From NCBI GenBank assembly GCA_946409475.1, contig CAMJWQ010000009.1, forward strand, positions 1-25,382: DNA of 25,382 nt. Reading direction: 5' to 3'. Numbering within the stretch: the stretch's first letter is position 1; the number at the start of each line of letters is the position of its first letter. Shown here one piece after another: positions 1-8,582 of this stretch. This stretch comes from an uncultured Lachnospiraceae bacterium. Lineage in GTDB: Bacteria > Bacillota > Clostridia > Lachnospirales > Lachnospiraceae. The position numbers and the translations under genes were made by a program. The notes beneath the pieces are model-generated. The model had not been told where the DNA came from, searched no databases, and worked only from the letters and a program-made list of their open reading frames with translations.

Positions 1-392
1 CTATTATAACCATACATTTACAAATTGGGGATACGGAAGGTCTGATGAACATTTGTCTTCCTTATTTGACTCTTGAGGATGTAATGGATAAATTAAATAC
101 AAAATATTGGTTTTCAACCATGCAGAAAAAGGGTGATGATTCTTATGAGGAATTAATAGAATCTATGATAACAAAAGCCAGTATGCCCATAAAAGCCGTA
201 TTGGGACGCAGCAGCGTATCGGTAAGCGATTTTTTAAATCTGCAGGTTGGTGATATCATTCGTTTAAATGCTAATATAGATAATGAGTTGGATGTTTTTG
301 TTGGTAATATTAAAAAATTTAAAGCACTTCCCGGTGCATCGAAAGAAGCCTATGCAGTCAGAATTACATCTATCATTAGAGAGGAGCCATAA
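1..392 (+). CDS. fliM: Flagellar motor switch protein FliM, 3' end only (partial)
   Basis: The reading frame is already open at the left edge (first whole codon at base 3), so this is the C-terminal part of a gene that begins outside the window. The visible part, about 130 residues, covers the end of the FliM middle domain (GDTEGLMNICLPYLTLE) and the C-terminal SpoA/FliN-like domain (SMPIKAVLGRSSVSVSDFLNLQ is its start, VGDIIRLN its core). In the family, FliM sits in the cytoplasmic C-ring, binds CheY-P through its missing N-terminus and sets the direction of rotation. The stop lies 3 bases before fliY, so the two are co-translated neighbours in the usual Gram-positive order. The ATG at 45 is internal and not the true start. 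Identification is firm; only the missing 5' part is unknown. Confidence 0.95.
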   Translation, partial: IITIHLQIGDTEGLMNICLPYLTLEDVMDKLNTKYWFSTMQKKGDDSYEELIESMITKASMPIKAVLGRSSVSVSDFLNLQVGDIIRLNANIDNELDVFVGNIKKFKALPGASKEAYAVRITSIIREEP

Positions 393-395
393 AAA

Positions 396-1568
396 ATGGA
401 CGGAATATTATCTCAAGAAGAAATTAATGCTTTATTAAATGGTATTTCAAATGGCGAAACACCTGAGGCTGCTTTGAGTAAAGCAGAACCGGAGCTACTT
501 TCGGAACAGGACAAAGATGCAGTTGGGGAAATAGCGAATATCAGTATGGGAACAGCTGCCACAACTTTATATTCGTTGGTAAATAGAAAAGTAACAATAA
601 CAACACCTGTTGTTACGGTGACTGATTGGGAAAGTCTGGCGGCTGAACATGAAAGACCCTGTGTATTTATTCAAATTTCCTATACGGGAGGGCTGGATGG
701 CAGGAATATATTAATTTTAAAGGAAAAGGATGTTAAGATAATAACCGATTTAATGATGGGCGGTGATGGTACCAATTCTGAAGGGGAACTCGGGGAGCTT
801 CATCTTAGTGCAATCGGTGAAGCCATGAATCAAATGATGGGCTCATCTGCAACTTCTCTTTCCAGTATGTTTAAAACCATTGTTGACATTAGTCCGCCGC
901 AAGCCGATGTAGTAGATCTTTCCGGCGGAAAAGTAGAAAGTAATGTTTCGGAATTCCTGGGTGAGACTTTTATAGAAGTAGCTTTTCATATGGAAATAGA
1001 GGGATTGGTAAACAGTACGATCATGCAGCTATATCCCATTGAATTTGCCAAACATTTATTGGAGGAATTTATGGCATCAACGACTACCGCAGCAGTATCC
1101 AGTAATGTTTCAAGCACAGGAAGTCAAGGAAAAACAGCTGATTCCGGTATTAACAGGAATCAGGTAAATGTAACTGATAACCCTGATTTTCAGTCAGATA
1201 GAATGACGATGGCGGGTATGAATATGAATACGAATATGCAAAATCAAAATTATATGAATAATAATATGCAAAATGTTAATATTCAACCAGCGCAATTTCA
1301 AGAGTTTAAAAATGATTATAATGTAGAAACTCAGAATGAAAATATTACGCTGATACGTGATGTGCCTTTAGAAGTAACTGTTGAACTCGGCAGGACCAGT
1401 AAAGCCATTCAGGATATTTTAAAATTTGCACCCGGCACTATTATTGAGCTTAATAAAATTGCAGGAGAACCCATTGATGTTTTGGTTAATGGGAAAAATG
1501 TGGCAAAAGGTGAAGTTGTGGTTATAGATGAGAACTTTGGAGTTAGAGTAACAGAAATCATAAAATAA
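396..1568 (+). CDS. fliY: FliY, flagellar switch protein and CheY-P phosphatase
   Basis: The protein has 390 residues in three parts. The N-terminal motif LSQEEINALLNG (residues 5-16) matches the CheY-P-binding peptide of FliM/FliY. The middle domain (about 33-230) is of the CheC/CheX/FliY type, with two intact phosphatase signatures: D41-x3-E45-x2-N48 with P71, and S138-x3-E142-x2-N145 with P168. The C-terminal SpoA/FliN domain (about 318-390) would build it into the C-ring. From B. subtilis it is known that FliY replaces FliN and dephosphorylates CheY-P at the switch. The linker at about 235-315 is unusually rich in Asn, Met and Gln, with little conserved pattern. The start is set by a GAGAGGAG site 6-14 bases upstream of the ATG at 396. 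The gene lies between fliM and cheY, as in B. subtilis. Confidence 0.97.
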   Translation: MDGILSQEEINALLNGISNGETPEAALSKAEPELLSEQDKDAVGEIANISMGTAATTLYSLVNRKVTITTPVVTVTDWESLAAEHERPCVFIQISYTGGLDGRNILILKEKDVKIITDLMMGGDGTNSEGELGELHLSAIGEAMNQMMGSSATSLSSMFKTIVDISPPQADVVDLSGGKVESNVSEFLGETFIEVAFHMEIEGLVNSTIMQLYPIEFAKHLLEEFMASTTTAAVSSNVSSTGSQGKTADSGINRNQVNVTDNPDFQSDRMTMAGMNMNTNMQNQNYMNNNMQNVNIQPAQFQEFKNDYNVETQNENITLIRDVPLEVTVELGRTSKAIQDILKFAPGTIIELNKIAGEPIDVLVNGKNVAKGEVVVIDENFGVRVTEIIK

Positions 1569-1593
1569 AAATTTTGAATAGGAGAGAGATGTA

Positions 1594-1956
1594 ATGGCTA
1601 AAACAATTTTAATTTGTGATGATGCTGCATTTATGAGAATGATGATTAAGGATATTCTGACAAAGAATGGCTATAGCGTTGTGGGAGAGGCTGAAAACGG
1701 TGTAAGAGCTTTTGAAAAATACAATGAATTAAAGCCGGATTTAGTATTGATGGATATTACCATGCCGGAAATGGATGGAATTCAGGCATTAAAAAAGATC
1801 AAGGAAGCAGACAGCGCTGCAACGGTAATTATGTGTTCGGCTATGGGGCAGCAGGCAATGGTTATTGAGTCTATTCAATCCGGAGCAAGGGATTTTATTG
1901 TGAAACCTTTTCAGGCAGATCGTGTGATTGAGGCAGTGAAGAAGGTCATAGGGTAA
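1594..1956 (+). CDS. cheY: Chemotaxis response regulator CheY (first copy)
   Basis: This is a single receiver domain of 120 residues, the normal CheY length, with no output domain. The phosphorylation site is complete: acidic pair D9/D10, phospho-acceptor D54 in MDITMPEMDG, the switch residue S82 and the conserved K104 in VKPF. In the family, CheA phosphorylates it and CheY-P binds FliM/FliY; here the neighbouring fliY and the downstream cheC supply phosphatases. A GGAGAGAG site lies about 8 bases before the ATG. A paralogue with a very similar plan occurs at 22457 (CheY2). This copy, inside the motor operon, is the better candidate for the regulator that speaks to the switch, but that is inference from position. 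Confidence 0.96.
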   Translation: MAKTILICDDAAFMRMMIKDILTKNGYSVVGEAENGVRAFEKYNELKPDLVLMDITMPEMDGIQALKKIKEADSAATVIMCSAMGQQAMVIESIQSGARDFIVKPFQADRVIEAVKKVIG

Positions 1957-1960
1957 ATTT

Positions 1961-2305
1961 ATGTCGGTACATATGGAAAGCTTTCTTCAATTTGTTTTGC
2001 TGTTATTACTGTTTGTATTTGTTTTGGCAATCACATATGTAACTACCCGGTGGATTGCTAAATACCAGCAGGGGCAGGCTTTTAACCGTAATATACAGGT
2101 GATGGAGACTTATAAGCTGACGGCTAATAAATATATACAAATAGTAAAAATAGCAAACAAATGTATGGCGATAGCCATCACAAAAGATAGTATCACGTTT
2201 TTAGCGGAAATAGAAGAAAGTGAGCTGGTAAGCAATGAATTGTCAAACGGCGATCATTTTCAAGATTTACTTGAGAAAGCAAAAAAACTTATTCGGAAGA
2301 AGTAG
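1961..2305 (+). CDS. fliO: FliO (FliZ-type), export-gate assembly membrane protein
   Basis: The protein has 114 residues, with one strong transmembrane helix at about 7-28 (a run of Leu, Val and Phe) followed by a small cytoplasmic domain with the pattern QVMETYKLTANKYIQIVKI, typical of FliO. In the family, FliO helps assemble the FliP-FliR export core and is not kept in the finished complex in some species. Position, directly before fliP, supports the call because FliO is poorly conserved in sequence. The start is uncertain: neither the ATG at 1961 nor the in-frame ATG at 1973 has a strong ribosome-binding site, and the first follows the cheY stop by only 4 bases. Confidence 0.88.
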   Translation: MSVHMESFLQFVLLLLLFVFVLAITYVTTRWIAKYQQGQAFNRNIQVMETYKLTANKYIQIVKIANKCMAIAITKDSITFLAEIEESELVSNELSNGDHFQDLLEKAKKLIRKK

Positions 2306-2313
2306 GCGTTACT

Positions 2314-3177
2314 ATGAAGAACCATAATAGAATAAAAACTTGTCAGAGGATAATAAGAGGGTTTTTGTTTATATTTTCCTGCCTTTTTATAGGCATTTTT
2401 TTGAAGGCGGATGCTTTAGCCGTAAATGATCTGAATGACAATACTGACCAAACGGTTGTGAATGAAGCGGGAAGCAGTGAAACGGCAGAGGATTTGAAGG
2501 AATTAAATATAAATAATGCTTTATCCGTTACCTATAACGACGGTAATGGAAATATTACAGGATCACTTAGAATATTAATTACATTAACATTAATTGCACT
2601 GGCTCCTACTTTATTGATAATGCTTACATCCTTTACGAGGATAATAATCGTATTACATTTTACCCGGAATGCGTTAGGCACACAAACAGCTCCTCCTAAT
2701 CAGGTCATTATAGGGATAGCACTGTTTCTTACTTTTTTTATCATGAATCCTGTTATAAATGAAATTAATGAAAATGCCATAAAACCTTTTGATGAGGGAA
2801 AGATTACACAAGAAGAAGCTATTGAAGAGGGATTAGCACCTTTGAGAACTTTTATGTATGAGCAGACTCAAACAAAGGATTTAAGGCTTTTTTTGGATAT
2901 AGCCGGAATTGATAAAGTAGAATCGGAAGAGGAAATCCCTACGAGGGTTTTAATACCCAGCTTTATTATCAGTGAGTTGAGAACCGCTTTTATTATAGGG
3001 TTTGTAATTTATATCCCGTTTATTGTGATTGATATGGTTGTGGCATCAACTCTTATGTCTATGGGTATGATGATGCTTCCGCCGACTACCATTTCCATGC
3101 CATTTAAAATCCTGTTGTTTGTAATGGCAGACGGATGGAATCTGGTAATCGGAAACCTCGTTAAAACATTTTATTAA
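2314..3177 (+). CDS. fliP: FliP, core subunit of the flagellar export gate
   Basis: The protein has 287 residues, longer than the roughly 220-250 common in the family. The first 36 residues form a cleavable-type signal peptide: basic start, hydrophobic stretch at 16-30, and a likely cut after A34-L35-A36. An acidic, Asn-rich segment of about 40 residues follows and accounts for the extra length. The rest is classic FliP: helices at about 82-112 (LAPTLLIMLTSFTRIIIVL) and 128-148, the motif QTAPPNQVIIGIALFLT, and the C-terminal pair with ELRTAFIIGF and MGMMMLPPTTISMPFKILLF. In the family, five FliP subunits with FliQ and FliR form the membrane channel for unfolded export substrates. It starts 8 bases after fliO. 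Confidence 0.97.
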   Translation: MKNHNRIKTCQRIIRGFLFIFSCLFIGIFLKADALAVNDLNDNTDQTVVNEAGSSETAEDLKELNINNALSVTYNDGNGNITGSLRILITLTLIALAPTLLIMLTSFTRIIIVLHFTRNALGTQTAPPNQVIIGIALFLTFFIMNPVINEINENAIKPFDEGKITQEEAIEEGLAPLRTFMYEQTQTKDLRLFLDIAGIDKVESEEEIPTRVLIPSFIISELRTAFIIGFVIYIPFIVIDMVVASTLMSMGMMMLPPTTISMPFKILLFVMADGWNLVIGNLVKTFY

Positions 3178-3188
3178 GGAGTGTTGTT

Positions 3189-3458
3189 ATGGATCAGAAT
3201 GTCGTTATTGGTATTGCTAGAAATGCGCTGTGGAACATAATCACAACTGCGGCACCATTGTTACTGGTTTCTCTTATTGTAGGATTAATTATCAGTATAT
3301 TTCAGACAGTGACCTCTATTCAGGAACAGACGCTGACCTTTGTTCCCAAAATACTGGCAGTTTTTTTAATGCTGATACTAATGGGGCATTGGATGCTGAA
3401 TAATATGACGGAATTTATGGTTGAACTGTATTCAAACTTCGGCAATTATATAAGGTAA
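3189..3458 (+). CDS. fliQ: FliQ, flagellar export-gate subunit
   Basis: The protein has 89 residues, the standard FliQ size, with two transmembrane hairpin helices (about 16-40 and 51-72). It carries the family pattern PLLLVSLIVGLIISIFQTVTSIQEQTLTFVPKI. In the family, four copies join FliP and FliR in the export core. A TAAGGAGTG site, overlapping the fliP stop, lies about 8 bases before the ATG. Between fliP and fliR in the standard order. Confidence 0.97.
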   Translation: MDQNVVIGIARNALWNIITTAAPLLLVSLIVGLIISIFQTVTSIQEQTLTFVPKILAVFLMLILMGHWMLNNMTEFMVELYSNFGNYIR

Positions 3459-3462
3459 TGGT

Positions 3463-4242
3463 ATGATAGAGTATTCTTTTACGATAAAGGATTTGGAGTA
3501 TTTTCTGTTAATATTGGTCCGTATCACCATGTTTATGTATATAGCTCCCTTTTATGGAGGCAACCAGATACCCCAACGGATGAAAATTGGTTTTTCCCTG
3601 TTTATTTCTATCCTGCTGTTTAGTTTTCTGCCAAAAGAAACCATTAACTATTCTACGGTGATTGGATTTGCGGCTATTGTTTTAAAAGAGGCGATCGTGG
3701 GTCTGCTCATCGGCTTTGGTGCAAATATCTGCAGCAGTATAATATTATTTGCAGGAAGGATCATAGACATGGATATTGGATTTTCCATGGTGACTCTGTT
3801 TGATCCTCAGACGAATGACCAGGTAAGTATAAGCGGGACCTTTTATTCTTATTTGGTGATGTTGTTTTTAGTAATAACGGATATGCATTATTACATATTG
3901 AGAGCCCTGATTGATTCCTTTCAATTGATACCCATAAACAAGGCGGTAATTCGCAGTGACTCCTTAATGTCAACCATGATTACTTATTTACAGGATTATA
4001 TAGTAATCGGATTTCGTATTGCTCTTCCTATATTTGCCGTAATATTAATGTTAAATGTAATATTAGGCATACTGGCTAAGGCCGCACCTCAATTAAATAT
4101 GTTTGTGATCGGTATGCAGCTGAAAATTATTCTTGGGCTAATGGTCATGTTTTTTACAATAGGATTACTTCCCAGCATTTCAAATTTCATTTTTATGGAA
4201 ATGAAAAAAATAATCATAGCTGTTATGGAAGGTTTGCATTAA
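3463..4242 (+). CDS. fliR: FliR, flagellar export-gate subunit
   Basis: The protein has 259 residues, normal for FliR, and is almost wholly membrane-embedded with about six hydrophobic helices. Recognisable motifs are the N-terminal RITMFMYIAPFYGGNQIPQR, the central EAIVGLLIGFGANI and the stretch MDIGFSMVTLFDPQTNDQVS. In the family, a single FliR completes the FliP5-Q4-R1 helical core. The gene is separate from flhB: its stop is one base before the flhB ATG. This matters because fliR-flhB fusions occur in some clostridia, and this is not one. The spacer from fliQ is 4 bases, with only a weak ribosome-binding site, suggesting translational coupling. Confidence 0.96.
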   Translation: MIEYSFTIKDLEYFLLILVRITMFMYIAPFYGGNQIPQRMKIGFSLFISILLFSFLPKETINYSTVIGFAAIVLKEAIVGLLIGFGANICSSIILFAGRIIDMDIGFSMVTLFDPQTNDQVSISGTFYSYLVMLFLVITDMHYYILRALIDSFQLIPINKAVIRSDSLMSTMITYLQDYIVIGFRIALPIFAVILMLNVILGILAKAAPQLNMFVIGMQLKIILGLMVMFFTIGLLPSISNFIFMEMKKIIIAVMEGLH

Positions 4243-4243
4243 C

Positions 4244-5368
4244 ATGAATTTAGAAAATAGCATAACTTATAATTTACAGTTTTTTGCGAAGGACGGGCCG
4301 GGCGGCGAAAAGACAGAGCCGGCAACTGCCAAGAAATTAAAGGATGCGAGAAAAGAAGGCCAGGTTGCAAAAAGTAAGGAGCTTATCAATGCAACCGGTT
4401 TAATTTGCTTATTTCTTGTTTTAAAATACCTGCTGGAATATATAGGTTCCGGTTTGATAGATATTTTTTCCGATATATATGTAAAAATACCGGAAACCTT
4501 GCAGCTTATTAACGGAGAAATTCCGGTTGCCCATATGAGGCAATTAATAAATAATAGTGTTATAAAAATGATATTGATCCTGCTGCCGGTTTTTTTAATC
4601 GCTTATATCATTATCTTTGCCGTGGAATTGGTACAGGTTAAATGGAGACCGACTTTAAAGCCCTTACAACCTAAGTTTAATAAATTAAATCCTATAAAAG
4701 GCTTTAAAAAAATAATTTCAAAAGATTCCATAATGGAGCTTATAAAATCAGTGGTTAAAATTGCCGTGATTGCCTACATGATGTACACAACCTTAAAAGA
4801 CAGACAGGGCTTATTGTTATTGCTTTATGAGATACCGTTAATGACTGCGGTTTTTCAAATTGGAGAAATAGCAATCAATTTAGGATTGAAGATCAGCGTG
4901 CTTTATTTGATCATTGGCCTTGCTGATTATGTCTATCAGAAATTTAAATTTAAAGAAGAAATGAAAATGAGTAAGCAGGAAGTGAAGGATGAATTTAAAA
5001 ATTCGGAGGGTAACCCCCAGATTAAAAGTAAAATCAGAAGTAAAATGAGAGAAGTTTCGCAAAGACGTATGATGCAGAGTATTCCCAAGGCGGATGTGGT
5101 GATTACGAATCCTACCCATTTGGCTGTCGCATTGCAATATGATGCAAACTCCTTTAAAGCTCCCGTTGTATTGGCTAAGGGAGAAGACTTTTTGGCTTTA
5201 AAGATAAAAGAAGCGGCAAAGGAATACGCAATTGAAATAGTGGAAAATAAACCCTTAGCAAGGATGTTATATGCCAATGTCGAAATAGGTGAAGAAATTC
5301 CGCCTGAACTGTATCAGGCTGTTGCAGAGGTATTGGCATTTGTGTATAATTTAAAGAATAAAGGATAA
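4244..5368 (+). CDS. flhB: FlhB, substrate-specificity switch of the flagellar export apparatus
   Basis: The protein has 374 residues. It begins with the family signature LQFFA...GEKTEPATAKKLKDARKEGQVAKS (about 11-44), continues through four transmembrane helices (about 50-72, 105-128, 165-182, 205-228), and ends in the cytoplasmic FlhB-C domain. The self-cleavage site NPTH is intact at 289-292 inside DVVITNPTHLAVALQYD. In the family, cleavage between N and P allows the switch from rod/hook to filament substrates. The linker of charged residues before the cleavage domain (KEEMKMSKQEVKDEFKNSEG) is also typical. The start is one base after fliR and relies on coupling. I see nothing missing. Confidence 0.98.
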   Translation: MNLENSITYNLQFFAKDGPGGEKTEPATAKKLKDARKEGQVAKSKELINATGLICLFLVLKYLLEYIGSGLIDIFSDIYVKIPETLQLINGEIPVAHMRQLINNSVIKMILILLPVFLIAYIIIFAVELVQVKWRPTLKPLQPKFNKLNPIKGFKKIISKDSIMELIKSVVKIAVIAYMMYTTLKDRQGLLLLLYEIPLMTAVFQIGEIAINLGLKISVLYLIIGLADYVYQKFKFKEEMKMSKQEVKDEFKNSEGNPQIKSKIRSKMREVSQRRMMQSIPKADVVITNPTHLAVALQYDANSFKAPVVLAKGEDFLALKIKEAAKEYAIEIVENKPLARMLYANVEIGEEIPPELYQAVAEVLAFVYNLKNKG

Positions 5369-5383
5369 TCCGGAGGAAAAAAG

Positions 5384-7417
5384 ATGAAAAAGGCAGATTT
5401 GGGAATAGGCTTATATATTTTGTCGGCATTTATATTTTTAATAATTCCTATACCCTCCATCTTATTGGATGTTATGCTGGCAGTAAATATTTCTTTGGCT
5501 TTAATTGTTTTGTTTAATGCATTATTTGTGAAAGAAGTATTGGATATGGCGTTTTATCCTACTTTATTACTGCTGACAACTATTTTTAGGATATCCTTAA
5601 ATGTATCTTCGACAAAGCTGATATTAATGACAGGAGAACCTGGTAATGTGGTAACCACCTTTGGAAATTTTGTCGGAGGCGGGAATCTTATTATTGGTTT
5701 CATTGTTTTTATTATATTAATATTAATACAATTTTTAGTAATCAATAAAGGTTCGGAAAGAGTTGCGGAAGTAACAGCCAGATTTACTTTGGATGCCATG
5801 CCCGGAAAACAGATGGCTATTGATGCCGATTTAAATACGGGAGCCATAAATGATAAGGAAGCAAAATTAAGAAGAGAAAAGATTCAGGAAGAGGCCAACT
5901 TTTTCGGGTCCATGGATGGTGCCGTTAAATATGTAAAAGGAGATGCTGCGGCAGGTCTGATTATAACGATAATTAATATTGTAGGCGGTATTGCAATGGG
6001 CGTCTTAATGGGAGGATTGGAAATAACCGATGCCCTTCAAAAATATACCATTTTAACAATAGGAGATGGCCTGGTAAGCCAGATACCATCTCTGCTTATC
6101 TCCTTAGCAACAGGTATCTTAGTTACCAAAGCATCAAAAAGTGCCGATTTTGGTACGACTCTGGTAAGTCAATTATTTGGAATCCCTAAAGTCATGTATA
6201 TAGTAGGAGGAGTCATCGCTTTTTTAGGAATAACAACTCCTTTAAATACAATTTTATTTCTTGCATTAGGTTTGGTTTTTGTTATTACCGGAGTGGTAAT
6301 TTCCAATCATATTCATGAAGCGGAAATTGAATCATCTACGGAACGCGATGATGTGGATGCGGATGAGATACGCAGGCCGGAGAACGTGGTATCCTTATTA
6401 CAGGTAGATCCCATTGAACTGGAATTTGGCTACGGTGTCATACCTCTTGCCGATGTTAACCAGGGCGGAGATTTATTGGACCGTGTGGTCATGATTCGAA
6501 GGCAGGTGGCCTTAGAGCTTGGCTGTGTGGTTCCCATCATCCGGCTTCGGGATAACATTCAGCTGAATCCCAACCAGTATATCATAAAGATAAAAGGGAT
6601 ACAGATAAGCGAAGGTGAGATTCTATTTAATCATTATATGGCAATGAATCCCGGTTTTGTGGAAGAGGAAATAACAGGTATTAAGACCTTTGAGCCTTCC
6701 TTCCATTTACCGGCTATTTGGATTACGGAAAATCAGAGAGAGCGTGCGGAAAGCCTTGGTTATACTGTTGTTGATCCGCCTTCCGTAATAGCCACTCATC
6801 TAACGGAAGTAATCCGTAAGCATATTGCGGAATTACTGACCAGACAGGATGTACAAAACCTGATTAACAACCTGAAGGAAACCAATCCTTCCTTAATAGA
6901 GGAGCTGGTTCCCAAGCTGCTGGGATTAGGAGAAATTCAAAAAGTACTGCAAAATCTTTTAGGTGAAGGAATTTCAATTCGGGATTTGCTGACAATATTT
7001 GAGTGCCTTGCAGATCATGCTGCCACCACAAGAGATACGGACATATTAACAGAGTATGTAAGACAAAGCTTAAAAAGAGCCATATCCTCCAAATATTTTC
7101 CGGCAAATGAAACCACCAGTGTAGTGACCGTTGATCCGGCTATTGAACAGGAGATTATGAATTCCGTGAAACAAACGGAGCAGGGAGCCTATCTGACATT
7201 AGATCCGGAGAAGACAAAAAAAATTGTAAAAGCTATTGAAATGGAGACAGAAAAGCTGGAGAAAATGGGAAAGAGCTCTATTATTATAACTTCTCCAATC
7301 GTAAGAATGTATTTTAAGAAATTAACAGAGAACTACTTTAAGGATTTAATCGTCATTTCCTATAATGAGGTAGATTCTAATGTGGAATTACAGTCTATTG
7401 GGATGGTGACAGCATGA
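5384..7417 (+). CDS. flhA: FlhA, main export-gate protein
   Basis: The protein has 677 residues, the usual FlhA length. The N-terminal half (about 1-310) holds about eight transmembrane helices. The conserved cytoplasmic FHIPEP loop lies between them, with RFTLDAMPGKQMAIDADLNTG and the stretch RREKIQEEANFFGSMDGAVK. The C-terminal half (about 330-677) is the soluble domain that forms the nonameric docking ring for chaperone-substrate complexes, with VVPIIRLRDNIQLNPNQY. A CCGGAGGAAAA site precedes the ATG at 5384. Its stop overlaps the flhF start (ATGA at 7414-7417), so the two are translationally coupled. Confidence 0.98.
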   Translation: MKKADLGIGLYILSAFIFLIIPIPSILLDVMLAVNISLALIVLFNALFVKEVLDMAFYPTLLLLTTIFRISLNVSSTKLILMTGEPGNVVTTFGNFVGGGNLIIGFIVFIILILIQFLVINKGSERVAEVTARFTLDAMPGKQMAIDADLNTGAINDKEAKLRREKIQEEANFFGSMDGAVKYVKGDAAAGLIITIINIVGGIAMGVLMGGLEITDALQKYTILTIGDGLVSQIPSLLISLATGILVTKASKSADFGTTLVSQLFGIPKVMYIVGGVIAFLGITTPLNTILFLALGLVFVITGVVISNHIHEAEIESSTERDDVDADEIRRPENVVSLLQVDPIELEFGYGVIPLADVNQGGDLLDRVVMIRRQVALELGCVVPIIRLRDNIQLNPNQYIIKIKGIQISEGEILFNHYMAMNPGFVEEEITGIKTFEPSFHLPAIWITENQRERAESLGYTVVDPPSVIATHLTEVIRKHIAELLTRQDVQNLINNLKETNPSLIEELVPKLLGLGEIQKVLQNLLGEGISIRDLLTIFECLADHAATTRDTDILTEYVRQSLKRAISSKYFPANETTSVVTVDPAIEQEIMNSVKQTEQGAYLTLDPEKTKKIVKAIEMETEKLEKMGKSSIIITSPIVRMYFKKLTENYFKDLIVISYNEVDSNVELQSIGMVTA

Positions 7418-8580
7418 TTATTAAAAAATATCAGGGAAAAAATGAAACAGAAGCAATCAATAATGCAAAAGAAGAATTAGGTAAAAGTGTTGTCATTTTA
7501 AATGTGAAGGAAAGCAGACCTACCGGGTTTTTGCGCTTTTTTAAATCCAAGGTGGTAGAGGTTACCGCAGCCATTGAAGAGGGCAATCAAAGAAGGGAAT
7601 CTAATTATAAAAGGGAAAACAGCAGATTTCGGGATACTGTTGTTGAATTACCCGCAGACAGGAAAAATACCAATACGGAAAAAGCTATTGAAGAAAAGCT
7701 GGACAGCCTGCAAAATCTGTTGGAAAATCAGCTTCGGCAGGAAAAAGATGAAACAATGGCTCAAAAACCGGTAAAAGAAAAAAATGAAATCGTCATGTTC
7801 ATGCAGATGCTGTATAATACGTTAATAGATAATGAAGTAAACGAAAAGTACGCGAATGAAATTGTAAATGAAATTGAAAAAAACAGCAAGGGTAAGGTTA
7901 CCATTGACTCCATACTTGGAAATATATATCAAAAGCTGGTACTGAAATTCGGAGAACCCAACCTGATAACACCTGCTGAAAACGGACCGAAATTAGTCTA
8001 TTTAATTGGACCGACAGGAGTAGGAAAGACGACGACAATTGCTAAGATTGCTTCTAAGCTGCATATAGACAGTAAAAAGTCCATAGCCCTGCTAACGGCG
8101 GATACCTATCGAATCGCAGCTACCGACCAGTTAAGGACCTATGCCAATATTTTGGGAGTACCCCTTAAGGTTATCTTTTCCGAAAATGAAATTCTGGAGG
8201 CAATTGAAGAATTTCATGATTATGAATATATACTGGTTGATACGGCAGGACATTCACCCCACAATGAAGAACAAAAAAATGATATGAAGAAGTTTATACA
8301 TTGTGCCGACGGTAAGGCAGAAAAGGAAGTATATCTGGTATTAAGCGCTACTACAAAATATCGGGATTTGGTGCAAATAGTGAATTCTTATTCCAATATC
8401 GTTGATTATAAGCTGATATTTACAAAGACGGATGAAACTATGACGCTGGGGAATATCTTGAACATTAAATTGCATACGAAAGCAGATTTATCCTATATAA
8501 CATGTGGACAAAGTGTGCCCGATGATATAGAAGTGATTAATGTTCAAAAAATAGTGAAACAATTGCTGGGGGGGAATTAG
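7414..8580 (+). CDS. flhF: FlhF, SRP-type GTPase for flagellar placement
   Basis: The protein has 388 residues. A variable, charged N-terminal region (about 1-120) is followed by the N and G domains of SRP GTPases. Visible motifs are G1 GPTGVGKTTT at 199-208, the insertion-box/G2 region DTYRIAATDQLRTY from 230, G3 DTAGHS at 276-281 and G4 TKTD at 337-340. In the family, GTP-bound FlhF dimerises at the membrane, marks the site of basal-body assembly and is switched off by FlhG. G3 reads DTAGH where SRP GTPases usually have DTAGR; the effect is unknown. Neighbours agree: flhA overlaps it and flhG follows after 2 bases. Confidence 0.97.
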   Translation: MIIKKYQGKNETEAINNAKEELGKSVVILNVKESRPTGFLRFFKSKVVEVTAAIEEGNQRRESNYKRENSRFRDTVVELPADRKNTNTEKAIEEKLDSLQNLLENQLRQEKDETMAQKPVKEKNEIVMFMQMLYNTLIDNEVNEKYANEIVNEIEKNSKGKVTIDSILGNIYQKLVLKFGEPNLITPAENGPKLVYLIGPTGVGKTTTIAKIASKLHIDSKKSIALLTADTYRIAATDQLRTYANILGVPLKVIFSENEILEAIEEFHDYEYILVDTAGHSPHNEEQKNDMKKFIHCADGKAEKEVYLVLSATTKYRDLVQIVNSYSNIVDYKLIFTKTDETMTLGNILNIKLHTKADLSYITCGQSVPDDIEVINVQKIVKQLLGGN

Positions 8581-8582
8581 AG

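Noticed and set aside
4880..5277. Overlapping minus-strand open frames opposite flhB
   Set aside because: They lie wholly within a conserved gene, have no ribosome-binding site and read as reverse-frame shadows of A/T-rich coding sequence.
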